Of a stretch of DNA of 64,000 bases, positions 25,249 through 32,047 are shown one piece after another. The number at the start of each line of letters is the position of its first letter. The stretch's first letter is position 1. The DNA is from Streptomyces sp. NBC_01233 (GTDB lineage Bacteria > Actinomycetota > Actinomycetes > Streptomycetales > Streptomycetaceae). Both the position numbers and the translations under genes were made by a program. The notes under the pieces are model-generated. The model was not told the origin of the DNA. It saw nothing but the letters and a program-made list of their open reading frames with translations, and ran no database searches. The stretch lies in assembly GCF_035989305.1 (NCBI RefSeq), contig NZ_CP108514.1, forward strand, positions 2,099,501 to 2,163,500, written 5' to 3'.

Positions 25249-25998
25249 GTGACCGCCTTCGCCCCCGACTCGCTGGTACTGAACCGGAAGCTGCCGCTCT
25301 GGTATCAGGTGTCGCAGTCACTGCGCGCCTCGATACTGGGGCGCACTCCGGACGCCTCGCTGCGCCTGCCCACCGAGGAGCAGCTCGCCGAGCACTACGG
25401 GGTGAGCGTGCTGACCATGCGGCAGGCCCTCAAGGAGCTGGAGGGCGAGGGCCTGATCAGCCGGCACCGGCGGCGCGGCACCTTCATCGAGCCGGGCGCG
25501 CTGCGCAGCGCCCCGGTCCGGCTGCTGGGCTCGGTCGACGCGATCGTGGCCCAGCAGTCGGGTGATCGCACGACGATCCTCGGCCACGGGCGCACACCCG
25601 TGGCCGGGGAACTGCTGGAGCACTTCCCGGCCACGCCCGAGGTGGTCACGTACCGAAGGCTGCGCCGCGACCGCGAGAGCGGCGAGCCGACCAACTGGGC
25701 CGAGAACGCGGTGCTTCCGGAGTTCGCCGAGGCGGTGGACCTCGCCGATCTGGAGCGCTGGCCGATGACCAAAGTACTGCGGGACGTCGTGGGCGTCCGC
25801 ATCAGCCGCATCACGGACACGGTGGAGGCCCGGCTGGCCGACCCGGAGACGGCGGAGCTGCTCCAGGTCCCGCTGCTCAGCCCGATCCTGCACTACACGG
25901 GCGTCACGTACGACGAGGACGGCCGGGTGGTGGACGTGGCGCGGATCCGCTACCGCGGCGACCGTTTCTCCTTCACCGTGACGGTCGACGCCCACTGA
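25249..25998 (+). CDS. GntR-family regulator, HutC subfamily (UTRA domain)
   Basis: 249 residues. The N-terminal winged helix shows PLWYQVSQSLRASIL, RLPTEEQLAEHYGVSVLTMR and QALKELEGEGLISRHRRRGT. The C-terminal UTRA ligand-binding domain (VVTYRRLRRDRESGEPTNWA, LQVPLLSPILHYTGVTYDED, DVARIRYRGDRFSF) puts it in the HutC group, whose ligands are often aromatic or histidine-pathway acids. GTG start with GGAG 12 nt upstream. It follows hmgA on the same strand and probably represses it through the GGAATCCTA palindrome. Confidence 0.93.
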   Translation: MTAFAPDSLVLNRKLPLWYQVSQSLRASILGRTPDASLRLPTEEQLAEHYGVSVLTMRQALKELEGEGLISRHRRRGTFIEPGALRSAPVRLLGSVDAIVAQQSGDRTTILGHGRTPVAGELLEHFPATPEVVTYRRLRRDRESGEPTNWAENAVLPEFAEAVDLADLERWPMTKVLRDVVGVRISRITDTVEARLADPETAELLQVPLLSPILHYTGVTYDEDGRVVDVARIRYRGDRFSFTVTVDAH

Positions 25999-26020
25999 CG
26001 AGGCCCGTCACGTCGGCGGC

Positions 26021-26118
26021 CTGTTTCTCAGCGGCCTGCTTCTCGTCGACCTACTCGTCGCCTGCTTCTCGGCGGCCTGCTCCTCGTCGGTCTACTCGTC
26101 GCCTACTTCTCGTCGGCC
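26021..26118. repeat. Imperfect tandem repeat (unit about 41 bp) at the 3' end of a small gene
   Basis: Read on the minus strand, units of the form GAGAAGYAGGCGACGAGTAG plus RYCGACGAGRAGCAGGCCGCY are repeated about two and a half times. The first overlaps the last codons (ADEK-stop) of the small protein gene. They appear to be duplicated, decayed copies of its C-terminal coding sequence. Confidence 0.75.
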
Positions 26119-26264
26119 TCCGTGGTGCGCTCGCCCTCCGCCTGGGACGGCGTGGTCCGCATCGTCTGGGGGTGCCGCTCCTTGCGCTGCTTCTCGTCCA
26201 TGTCCTCGTCGAGGCGCTCGCCCTCAGCCTGCGACGGAGTCGAGTATTCGTCGTACTGGCTCAT
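26103..26264 (-). CDS. Small hydrophilic protein with duplicated TPSQAEGER motif
   Basis: 53 residues from ATG 26264 (GAGGAGACGGTC upstream). The sequence is highly charged and carries STPSQAEGERLDED near the start and TTPSQAEGERTTEADEK at the end, two copies of TPSQAEGER separated by a Lys/Arg/Glu-rich linker. It has no hydrophobic core and is likely disordered. Family not recognised; small proteins of this type are common in Streptomyces. Its upstream region has a palindrome resembling a Crp site. Confidence 0.7.
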   Translation of the reverse strand: MSQYDEYSTPSQAEGERLDEDMDEKQRKERHPQTMRTTPSQAEGERTTEADEK

Positions 26265-26305
26265 GACCGTCTCCTCGGTCGATCCCGTACGCGCGTGACG
26301 CGCAG

Positions 26306-26321
26306 GTGACGCATGTGTCAC
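26306..26321. promoter_or_regulatory. Crp-like palindrome GTGAC-N6-GTCAC
   Basis: GTGACGCATGTGTCAC fits the streptomycete Crp consensus GTG-N6-GNCAC. A further GTGACGC lies 11 bp upstream (26295). The site is between the divergent small-protein gene (start 26264) and the ISP-like gene (start 26399); an AT-rich TATGCGTATATAAGG follows. Confidence 0.45.
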
Positions 26322-26398
26322 TTATGCGTATATAAGGAGCGTAACGCTTCGGCCTGGACGCAGCCCGGCCATCGGATCCCGTCGCTACCATCGGCGGC

Positions 26399-27556
26399 GT
26401 GAGCGAAGACGTACCGCTGCTGGACGATCTGATGCCCTGGGCCGTGGGCGGCCTGCGCCTGGGCCGGGACTGGGTGGCCGCCCCCGATCCGGCGGCCCTG
26501 CGCGCCCGCTGGGCCACCCTGACCGGCTCCGAAGGGGCCGAGCGGGAGCGACTGTTCCGCCCGAGCCGCGTCCGCACGCCCGCCGCCGGGGCGGCCGCGC
26601 TGCCGGGCCAGCGCTCGGCGGCCACGGCCCGTTTCGCCGACGCGCCCGGCCCCTGCCCCGACCCCGTACGGGTGCTCCGCGAGCCCTTCGACGAGCAGTG
26701 GCTCCTGCCCGACCAGCGGCTGATCGACACGGCCCGGCCGGAGCTCTGGCGGGTCCGGGACGAGCACCAGGTGTTCCTCGTCGAGACCCCCGACCCGCTG
26801 GTCACCGCGCACCTCCCGGCCGGCCGGCTCGGCCGGATCCGCCCGCTGCACCGGCGCCCCGGCGGCGCGGAGCCCAATCTCGCCCCCGGCCTGCTGCCCC
26901 TGCTGGGCGAGCGCTACGGGGGCTGGGTCACCCCCGAGGACTTCCTGTGCTGGGTCCTCGCCGCGGGCCGCCCGGGACCGCGCGGCCACGAGGTCCCGCT
27001 CACCGCCGACCCCGCACGCTGGCGGGCCGGGCTGGAGCTGGGGCACCGGCTGCTCACCGTCCAGCTGCGCGGGGCGCGGGGCGGTGAGCCGCCGCGCCTG
27101 CCGGGCGGACGGCGCCCGTACGTCCGCTCGGCGGTGGGGGCGTGGCCGCAGGGGCTCGCGTACGACGCCGACAGCGAGACGCTGGGCCTCGGGGGCGGCA
27201 CGGTCTCCCCCGTGCCGGCCGGGGCCTGGGAGTACGAGGCGCAGGGCGTGCGGGTGCTGGAGGCCTGGTTCGCCGCGCGCACCGCGCACCGCGGTCCGGA
27301 CGCCGACGGGCTGGAGGCGCTGGGGCCCGCCGATTGGCCGCAGAGCTGGACCTCGGAGCTGCTCGCCCTGGTGACCACGCTGGCACTGCTGGCCGATCTG
27401 GCGCCGGAGCGGGCCGCGTTCGAGCCGGGGCCGGGCCTGTCGGCCGGGGAGCTGCGCGCGGCCGGGGTGCTGCCGCCACCGGGCTGGGCCCGGCGCCCGG
27501 CCTCGGTGCTGGACCACCACGAGGAGGGCCCGGGCGGGCAGTTCGCGCTCCTCTGA
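26399..27556 (+). CDS. Stand-alone protein resembling the type ISP restriction-modification C-terminal specificity domain
   Basis: 385 residues. Recognisable features are ERERLFRPSRVRT, the segment VRVLREPFDEQWLLPDQRLI with DTARPELWRVRD (matching the YRPFDxRWxxxxxxxIDRPRPEL-type motif of type ISP enzymes), LPAGRLGRIRPLHRRP, and LLGERYGGWVTPEDFLCWVL. In complete type ISP enzymes this region recognises DNA and follows nuclease, helicase and methyltransferase domains; none of these is present, and no other part lies nearby. It is probably an orphan DNA-binding or domesticated protein. GTG 26399 start. Confidence 0.6.
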   Translation: MSEDVPLLDDLMPWAVGGLRLGRDWVAAPDPAALRARWATLTGSEGAERERLFRPSRVRTPAAGAAALPGQRSAATARFADAPGPCPDPVRVLREPFDEQWLLPDQRLIDTARPELWRVRDEHQVFLVETPDPLVTAHLPAGRLGRIRPLHRRPGGAEPNLAPGLLPLLGERYGGWVTPEDFLCWVLAAGRPGPRGHEVPLTADPARWRAGLELGHRLLTVQLRGARGGEPPRLPGGRRPYVRSAVGAWPQGLAYDADSETLGLGGGTVSPVPAGAWEYEAQGVRVLEAWFAARTAHRGPDADGLEALGPADWPQSWTSELLALVTTLALLADLAPERAAFEPGPGLSAGELRAAGVLPPPGWARRPASVLDHHEEGPGGQFALL

Positions 27557-27562
27557 GCAGCG

Positions 27563-27592
27563 GCGCGGGGGCGGCGGCGGGCCCGCCCGCGC
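27563..27592. terminator. Hairpin between convergent genes
   Basis: GCGCGGG (27563-27569) pairs with CCCGCGC (27586-27592); the loop is GC-rich. It lies in the 55-bp gap between the convergent ISP-like and TetR genes and could end both transcripts. There is no T-run, as usual in Streptomyces. Confidence 0.5.
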
Positions 27593-27611
27593 AACCGACT
27601 GTCCAGCGCCC

Positions 27612-28337
27612 CTACGTACCCCAGGCCCCCAGCAGCCGTGACACGGAGCGGTCGAACACCGCGGCCATGTCCAGCCCCGCGCCGGGGACCGGGCCGCCGC
27701 CCGCGAGGGCCGCCGCCAGCCGCGGGTACTCCCCGGTGGCCAGGCGGGAGCCGAGCCAGGCCGACCGCACGCCCTGCTCCTCCGCCTCGCTCCACGGCAG
27801 CGCACGGGCCCGCTCGGCCAGCGCCAGTTCGCCCGCCACGTAGGTCGCGACGGTGCCGTTGACCGCGGCGACGAGCTCCAGCTTCTCGGCGTCCGGCGCG
27901 TCCAGCGGCACCAGGCAGGCCAGGCTGTACTCCAGGTAGCGCAGGGCGTTCGGGCCGAAGCCGTAGACGGGGCTCAGCAGGCGCGGCAGCCAGGGGTGGC
28001 GGTGCATCAGCGCGCGCGTCTGCCGGGCCAGCGCCAGCTGGTCGGCCCGCCAGTCGCCGGTCGGCGGGGTGAGCTCGTACTCCCCGCTGACCGTGTCGAC
28101 CATCAGCTCGTACAGGTCCTCCTTGCGCGGCACGTAGTTGTAGAGGGACATCGTCCCCGCGCCGATCCCGGCGGCCACGCGCCGCATCGAGACGGCCTCG
28201 ATCCCCTCCGCGTCGGCGATCCGCACCGCCTCGGCCGCGATGGAGTCGCGGCTGTGCGCGGGCCTGGGGCCGCGGCCGGCCCGCTGGGGCCGGGACCAGA
28301 TCACTTCGGGTTCAGCGGGTCGCCCGCCGGCTGTCAT
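27612..28337 (-). CDS. TetR-family repressor of the adjacent ABC exporter
   Basis: 241 residues. The helix-turn-helix is IAAEAVRIADAEGIEAVSMR, RVAAGIGAGTMSLYNYVPRK; the C-terminal part matches the TetR_C type common next to drug exporters. It is divergent from a DrrAB-like exporter; the 74-bp gap and the first codons of the exporter contain two copies of a TACGTAC palindrome. Small hydrophobic ligands or drugs are the expected inducers. Confidence 0.92.
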   Translation of the reverse strand: MTAGGRPAEPEVIWSRPQRAGRGPRPAHSRDSIAAEAVRIADAEGIEAVSMRRVAAGIGAGTMSLYNYVPRKEDLYELMVDTVSGEYELTPPTGDWRADQLALARQTRALMHRHPWLPRLLSPVYGFGPNALRYLEYSLACLVPLDAPDAEKLELVAAVNGTVATYVAGELALAERARALPWSEAEEQGVRSAWLGSRLATGEYPRLAAALAGGGPVPGAGLDMAAVFDRSVSRLLGAWGT

Positions 28338-28375
28338 CGCTCAGATCACCTCGTCGTCTCGACCACCATCTTAGT

Positions 28376-28442
28376 TACGTACGCCGTACGTAGTGAGGTA
28401 CGGTGTCGCACATGACGACTACGTACGCTGTACTTAGTGAGG
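28376..28442. promoter_or_regulatory. Two TetR operators, one inside the exporter's first codons
   Basis: Copy 1 has perfect arms TACGTAC-GCC-GTACGTA (28376-28392). Copy 2 is TACGTAC-GCT-GTACTTA (28420-28436). In both, the next bases are GTGAGG, giving a near-identical 23-bp direct repeat 44 bp apart. Copy 2 lies within codons 4-9 of the ATPase gene, so binding would block initiation and early elongation. Confidence 0.7.
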
Positions 28443-29383
28443 GTCTGGAGAAGAGCTACGGGGAGGTCCACGCCCTGCGCGGCCTCGATCTCGCCGTAGC
28501 CGAAGGCACGGTCTGCGGCCTCCTCGGCCCCAACGGCGCGGGCAAGACCACCGCCGTCCGGATCCTCACCACCCTCACCGCGCCCACCGCCGGCCGCGCC
28601 CTCGTCGCCGGCCACGACGTCACCCGCGACCCCGCGGCCGTCCGCCGCGCCATCGGGGTCACCGGCCAGTACGCCTCCGTCGACGGGGACCTGACGGGCC
28701 GCGAGAACCTCCGGCTCTTCGCCCGGCTCGCCGGACTGCGCGGCTCCGCGGGCCGGGCCCGCGCCGACGAACTGCTGGAACGGTTCGGGCTCACCGAGGC
28801 CGCCGACCGCGTGGCCGCCACCTGGTCCGGCGGCATGAAGCGGCGCCTGGACCTGGCCGCCGGGCTGGTCACCCGCCCCCGGGTGCTGTTCCTCGACGAG
28901 CCCACCACCGGCCTGGATCCGGCGGCCCGCGAGCAGATCTGGAGCGCGGTGCGCGAACTCGTCGGCAAAGGGGCGGAGGGCACCACGGTGCTGCTCACCA
29001 CCCAGTACCTGGAGGAGGCCGACCGGCTCGCCGACGACATCGTGGTCGTCGACCGCGGCCGGGTGGCCGCCACCGGCACACCCGCCGGGCTCAAGGCCCG
29101 CATCGGCGCCTACGCGGAGGTCACCGTCGCCGCCCGCGGGGCCCTTTCCGCCGCCGCCTGCGTGCTCGACCAGCTCACCGGGGGGCGGCCCGTGCTCGAC
29201 GAGGAGCGGCTGACCGTGGGTGCGACCGTCCTCGACAGCGGGCTCACCCTGCCGCGGATCATCCGGGAACTCGACACCGCCGGCGTCCCGGTCACGGACG
29301 CCGGTCTGCGCCCGCCCACCCTCGACGAGGTGTTCCTGCGCCTCACCGGGGCCCGCCGCGCCGATCGGGAGTACGCCGCATGA
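28412..29383 (+). CDS. ABC exporter ATP-binding protein (DrrA type)
   Basis: 323 residues from ATG 28412. Walker A GPNGAGKTT, signature WSGGMKRRLDLA, Walker B VLFLDEPTTGLD, and H-loop-like switch TTQYLEEADRL are all intact. The C-terminal extension (AEVTVAARGALSAAACVLD onward, with RPPTLDEVFLRLTG) is the DrrA/daunorubicin-resistance type. It powers export through the permease encoded next, whose ATG overlaps this stop (ATGA). An in-frame GTG lies 9 bp upstream. Regulated by the divergent TetR. Confidence 0.95.
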   Translation: MTTTYAVLSEGLEKSYGEVHALRGLDLAVAEGTVCGLLGPNGAGKTTAVRILTTLTAPTAGRALVAGHDVTRDPAAVRRAIGVTGQYASVDGDLTGRENLRLFARLAGLRGSAGRARADELLERFGLTEAADRVAATWSGGMKRRLDLAAGLVTRPRVLFLDEPTTGLDPAAREQIWSAVRELVGKGAEGTTVLLTTQYLEEADRLADDIVVVDRGRVAATGTPAGLKARIGAYAEVTVAARGALSAAACVLDQLTGGRPVLDEERLTVGATVLDSGLTLPRIIRELDTAGVPVTDAGLRPPTLDEVFLRLTGARRADREYAA

Positions 29384-30177
29384 GCACCCTGCTGTCCGAC
29401 GGCGGAGCCGTCTTGACCCGCCAGCTCCAGAAGGCCCGGCACGCCCCGGCGCTCCTGGTCCTCACCCAGACCATGCCGATCACCATGCTGCTGTTCTTCG
29501 GGTACGTATTCGGAAGCGCCCTCGCCATGCCGGGCGCCGAGTACCGGGAGTTCCTGGTGCCCGGGCTGCTCGCCGCAACCGCCGCGAACGGCCTGATGAC
29601 CGGCATGTTCACGGCGGCGCAGGACGCCCACCGCGGCGTGATGGACCGCTTCCGCACCCTGCCGATGAGCCGCACCGCCGTCCCGCTCGGACAGACGGCG
29701 GCCGATCTGCTCACCACGGGCGCATCGATGGTGCCGCTCATGCTGGTGGGCCTGGCAATGGGCTGGCGGATCGAGAACGGCCTGCCGGGCGCGCTGGGCG
29801 CCCTGGGCGTGCTGCTGCTGTTCCGCTTCGCCGCCGCGTGGGCGGGCACGTACCTCGGCCTGCTGAGCAGGAGCGAGGAGGCGGCGGGCCAGCTCGGCAG
29901 TGCCACCTTCGTCCTGCCGATGCTGTCCAGCGCGTACCTGCCGACCGCCGGGCTGCCCGGGTGGCTGCGCACGGTCGCCGAGTGGAACCCGATCAGCGCC
30001 GTCGCCACCGCCGTGCGCGAGCTGTGCGGGAACACCGGGGCCGAGGCGGCGGCCGGGGCCGCCTGGCCCGCGGCGCATCCCGTGGCCGGGGCGCTGCTCT
30101 GGTCGGTGCTGCTCCTCGCGCTGTTCGTGCCCCTGGCCACGCGCAGGTTCGCCCGCGGGGAGGCGGCGCGCGGATGA
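29380..30177 (+). CDS. ABC-2 type exporter permease (DrrB type)
   Basis: 265 residues with six membrane segments, including PITMLLFFGYVFGSAL, VPGLLAATAANGLMTGMF, LTTGASMVPLMLVGLAMGW and a last helix LWSVLLLALFVPLATRRFAR. It is the membrane half of a two-gene exporter, coupled by a 4-bp overlap with the ATPase gene. The MDRFRTLPMSR motif in the first cytoplasmic loop is typical of DrrB-like permeases. The transported molecule is unknown. Confidence 0.93.
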   Translation: MSTLLSDGGAVLTRQLQKARHAPALLVLTQTMPITMLLFFGYVFGSALAMPGAEYREFLVPGLLAATAANGLMTGMFTAAQDAHRGVMDRFRTLPMSRTAVPLGQTAADLLTTGASMVPLMLVGLAMGWRIENGLPGALGALGVLLLFRFAAAWAGTYLGLLSRSEEAAGQLGSATFVLPMLSSAYLPTAGLPGWLRTVAEWNPISAVATAVRELCGNTGAEAAAGAAWPAAHPVAGALLWSVLLLALFVPLATRRFARGEAARG

Positions 30178-30233
30178 CGCATGTCACCGCCCCACGTGGT
30201 GACAGTTCCCGTCCGACCCGGTAGGCAGGGCCC

Positions 30234-31454
30234 ATGGCTACCGAAACGGCTCCCGCACCGGCCCCCGAACCGCTCCCGCTGGACGGCATCACCGTCGTCG
30301 CCGTCGAACAGGCCGTCTCGGCCCCCTTCGCCACCCGCCAGCTCGCCGACCTCGGCGCCAGGGTGATCAAGGTCGAGCGTCCCGACGGCGGCGACTTCGC
30401 CCGCGCGTACGACACCGCCGCGCGCGGCCTCGCCTCGCACTTCGTCTGGGCCAACCGGGGCAAGGAGTCGATCGCGCTCGACCTGAAGGACCCGCGCGGC
30501 CGGGAGGTCCTGCACGGTCTGCTGGCCGGCGCCGACGTCTTCGTGCAGAACCTCGCACAGGGCGCCGCCGCCCGGCTCGGGCTCGACTCGGCCGCGCTGT
30601 GCGCGCGTTACCCGCGGCTGGTCGCCGTGGACGTCTCCGGCTACGGCCCCGAGGGCCCGTACGCCCACAAGCGCGCCTACGACATGCTCGTGCAGTGCGA
30701 GGCGGGCCTGGTCTCGGTGACCGGCACCCCGGAGCAGCCCGTCAAGGCGGGGATCCCGGCGGCCGACATCGCGGCGGCCATGTACGCCTTCTCGGGGGTC
30801 CTGGCCGCCCTGCTGCGCCGCGGGGTCACCGGGCGCGGGGGCAGGGTGGAGGTGTCCATGCTGGACGCGCTGGCCGAATGGATGGGGCATCCGCTCCACC
30901 ACACGATGCACGGCGGGGAGCAGCCCGTGCGCACCGGACTCGCGCACGCGGTGATCGCACCCTACGACGCCTACCCGACGGCCGACGGGGACCGGGTGCT
31001 GCTGTCGGTGCAGAACGACCGGGAGTGGCGTCGGCTCGCCCAACAGGTTTTGGAGCAGCCTGAGTTGGCCGAGGATCCGGCGTACGCGACGAACGCGGCG
31101 CGCACCGGGAACCGGGCGAAGACCGACGCGGTGGTGGCGCAGGCCCTGGGGCGGCTGGGCGCGGACGAGGCGATCGGGCGGCTGGAGGCGGCGGGCATCG
31201 CCTGCGCGCGGCTGAACTCGGTGGCCCAGCTGGCCGGGCATCCGCAGCTGGCGGCCCGGGACCGATGGCGGGAGGTGGGATCACCGGCCGGTCCGCTGCG
31301 GGCCCTGCTGCCGCCGATCGGGCTGCCGGGCGGCGCGGCACCGCACATGGGTGCGGTGCCCGCGCTGGGCGAACACACCGAACCCCTGCTGCGCGCCCTG
31401 GGGATGGCGGACGCACAGATCTCGGAACTGCGCCGGGACGGTGTGATCGGGTAG
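30234..31454 (+). CDS. CaiB/BaiF (family III) CoA-transferase
   Basis: 406 residues. N-terminal LDGITVVAVEQAVSAPFATR, LADLGARVIKVERPDGGDFA, NRGKESIALDLKDPRGREVL, the catalytic aspartate in KRAYDMLVQCEAGL, and the downstream GIPAADIAAAMYA are the family pattern. It transfers CoA between carboxylic acids. It is transcribed alone, 56 bp after the permease gene and possibly read through from it. Substrate unknown. Confidence 0.93.
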   Translation: MATETAPAPAPEPLPLDGITVVAVEQAVSAPFATRQLADLGARVIKVERPDGGDFARAYDTAARGLASHFVWANRGKESIALDLKDPRGREVLHGLLAGADVFVQNLAQGAAARLGLDSAALCARYPRLVAVDVSGYGPEGPYAHKRAYDMLVQCEAGLVSVTGTPEQPVKAGIPAADIAAAMYAFSGVLAALLRRGVTGRGGRVEVSMLDALAEWMGHPLHHTMHGGEQPVRTGLAHAVIAPYDAYPTADGDRVLLSVQNDREWRRLAQQVLEQPELAEDPAYATNAARTGNRAKTDAVVAQALGRLGADEAIGRLEAAGIACARLNSVAQLAGHPQLAARDRWREVGSPAGPLRALLPPIGLPGGAAPHMGAVPALGEHTEPLLRALGMADAQISELRRDGVIG

Positions 31455-31464
31455 GGCCGGGAAG

Positions 31465-31492
31465 CCGCAGGCCCGAGGGCGAACGGCTGCGG
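31465..31492. terminator. Weak hairpin between convergent genes
   Basis: CCGCAG (31465-31470) and CTGCGG (31487-31492) form a 6-bp stem in the 44-bp gap between the CoA-transferase and a convergent small gene. Weak, no T-run. Confidence 0.3.
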
Positions 31493-31498
31493 GGACGG

Positions 31499-31768
31499 TT
31501 ACGAACGGCGGCTGCCGAAGAGCGTGCGACGCAGACGGCGCAGCGGCGCGAAGAGCGAGACGCGCGCGCTCCGGCTCCGCAGGCGGTGCGTGTGGTCGCG
31601 GGAGGTGAGCTCGCGCATCAGCAGCGTCGCCTCCGCGGTCTCCCGGTGCGGGACGGCGGGTCCGCCCAGCACGGCGAGATGGCGGTCGAGGCGCGAACTG
31701 CTCGCACCGCTGCCGCAGGTGATGGCAGGCACGCGAGGCGGCCTGCTGCGCATAGCTATCTGTTCCAT
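31499..31768 (-). CDS. Small conserved-type basic protein, function unknown
   Basis: 89 residues from ATG 31768 (GGGGAGAGAAC upstream, a good ribosome site). It begins MEQIAMRSRPPRVPAITCGS and ends in an Arg-rich tail with LRRLRRTLFGSRRS. One cysteine, no membrane segment. I do not recognise the family. It is divergent from the Ser/Thr kinase across a 279-bp gap that contains an inverted repeat. Confidence 0.6.
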   Translation of the reverse strand: MEQIAMRSRPPRVPAITCGSGASSSRLDRHLAVLGGPAVPHRETAEATLLMRELTSRDHTHRLRSRSARVSLFAPLRRLRRTLFGSRRS

Positions 31769-31880
31769 GTTCTCTCCCCACCCGTACGAGGGCACCCGGC
31801 CCGGGCAGGTTAACCCTATCGCCCCCGCGTCGCCCCCGGGTATCCCGGTGGTGTGAATTACCCCTATGAGTACGGGTAGT

Positions 31881-31909
31881 TGACGGTTACTCAACGGAGT
31901 CGACCGTCA
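31881..31909. promoter_or_regulatory. Inverted repeat TGACGGT-N15-ACCGTCA in a divergent promoter region
   Basis: Perfect 7-bp arms at 31881-31887 and 31903-31909 lie between the small basic protein and the Ser/Thr kinase genes. Spacing of about 22 bp centre to centre suits a dimeric regulator contacting two turns apart. No regulator is assigned. Confidence 0.35.
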
Positions 31910-32047
31910 CTCTCCGCACAGAGGTGACGCCGTGGAGGGCCATGCCGCGAGTCCCGTCACGACAGGGGTCACTTGCCGCGCACTGCGCTAACTTGGAGTG
32001 ACCGCCCGATGACGCGCGGGCGCAGGGGAACGCACTCGGGGGGCCGC

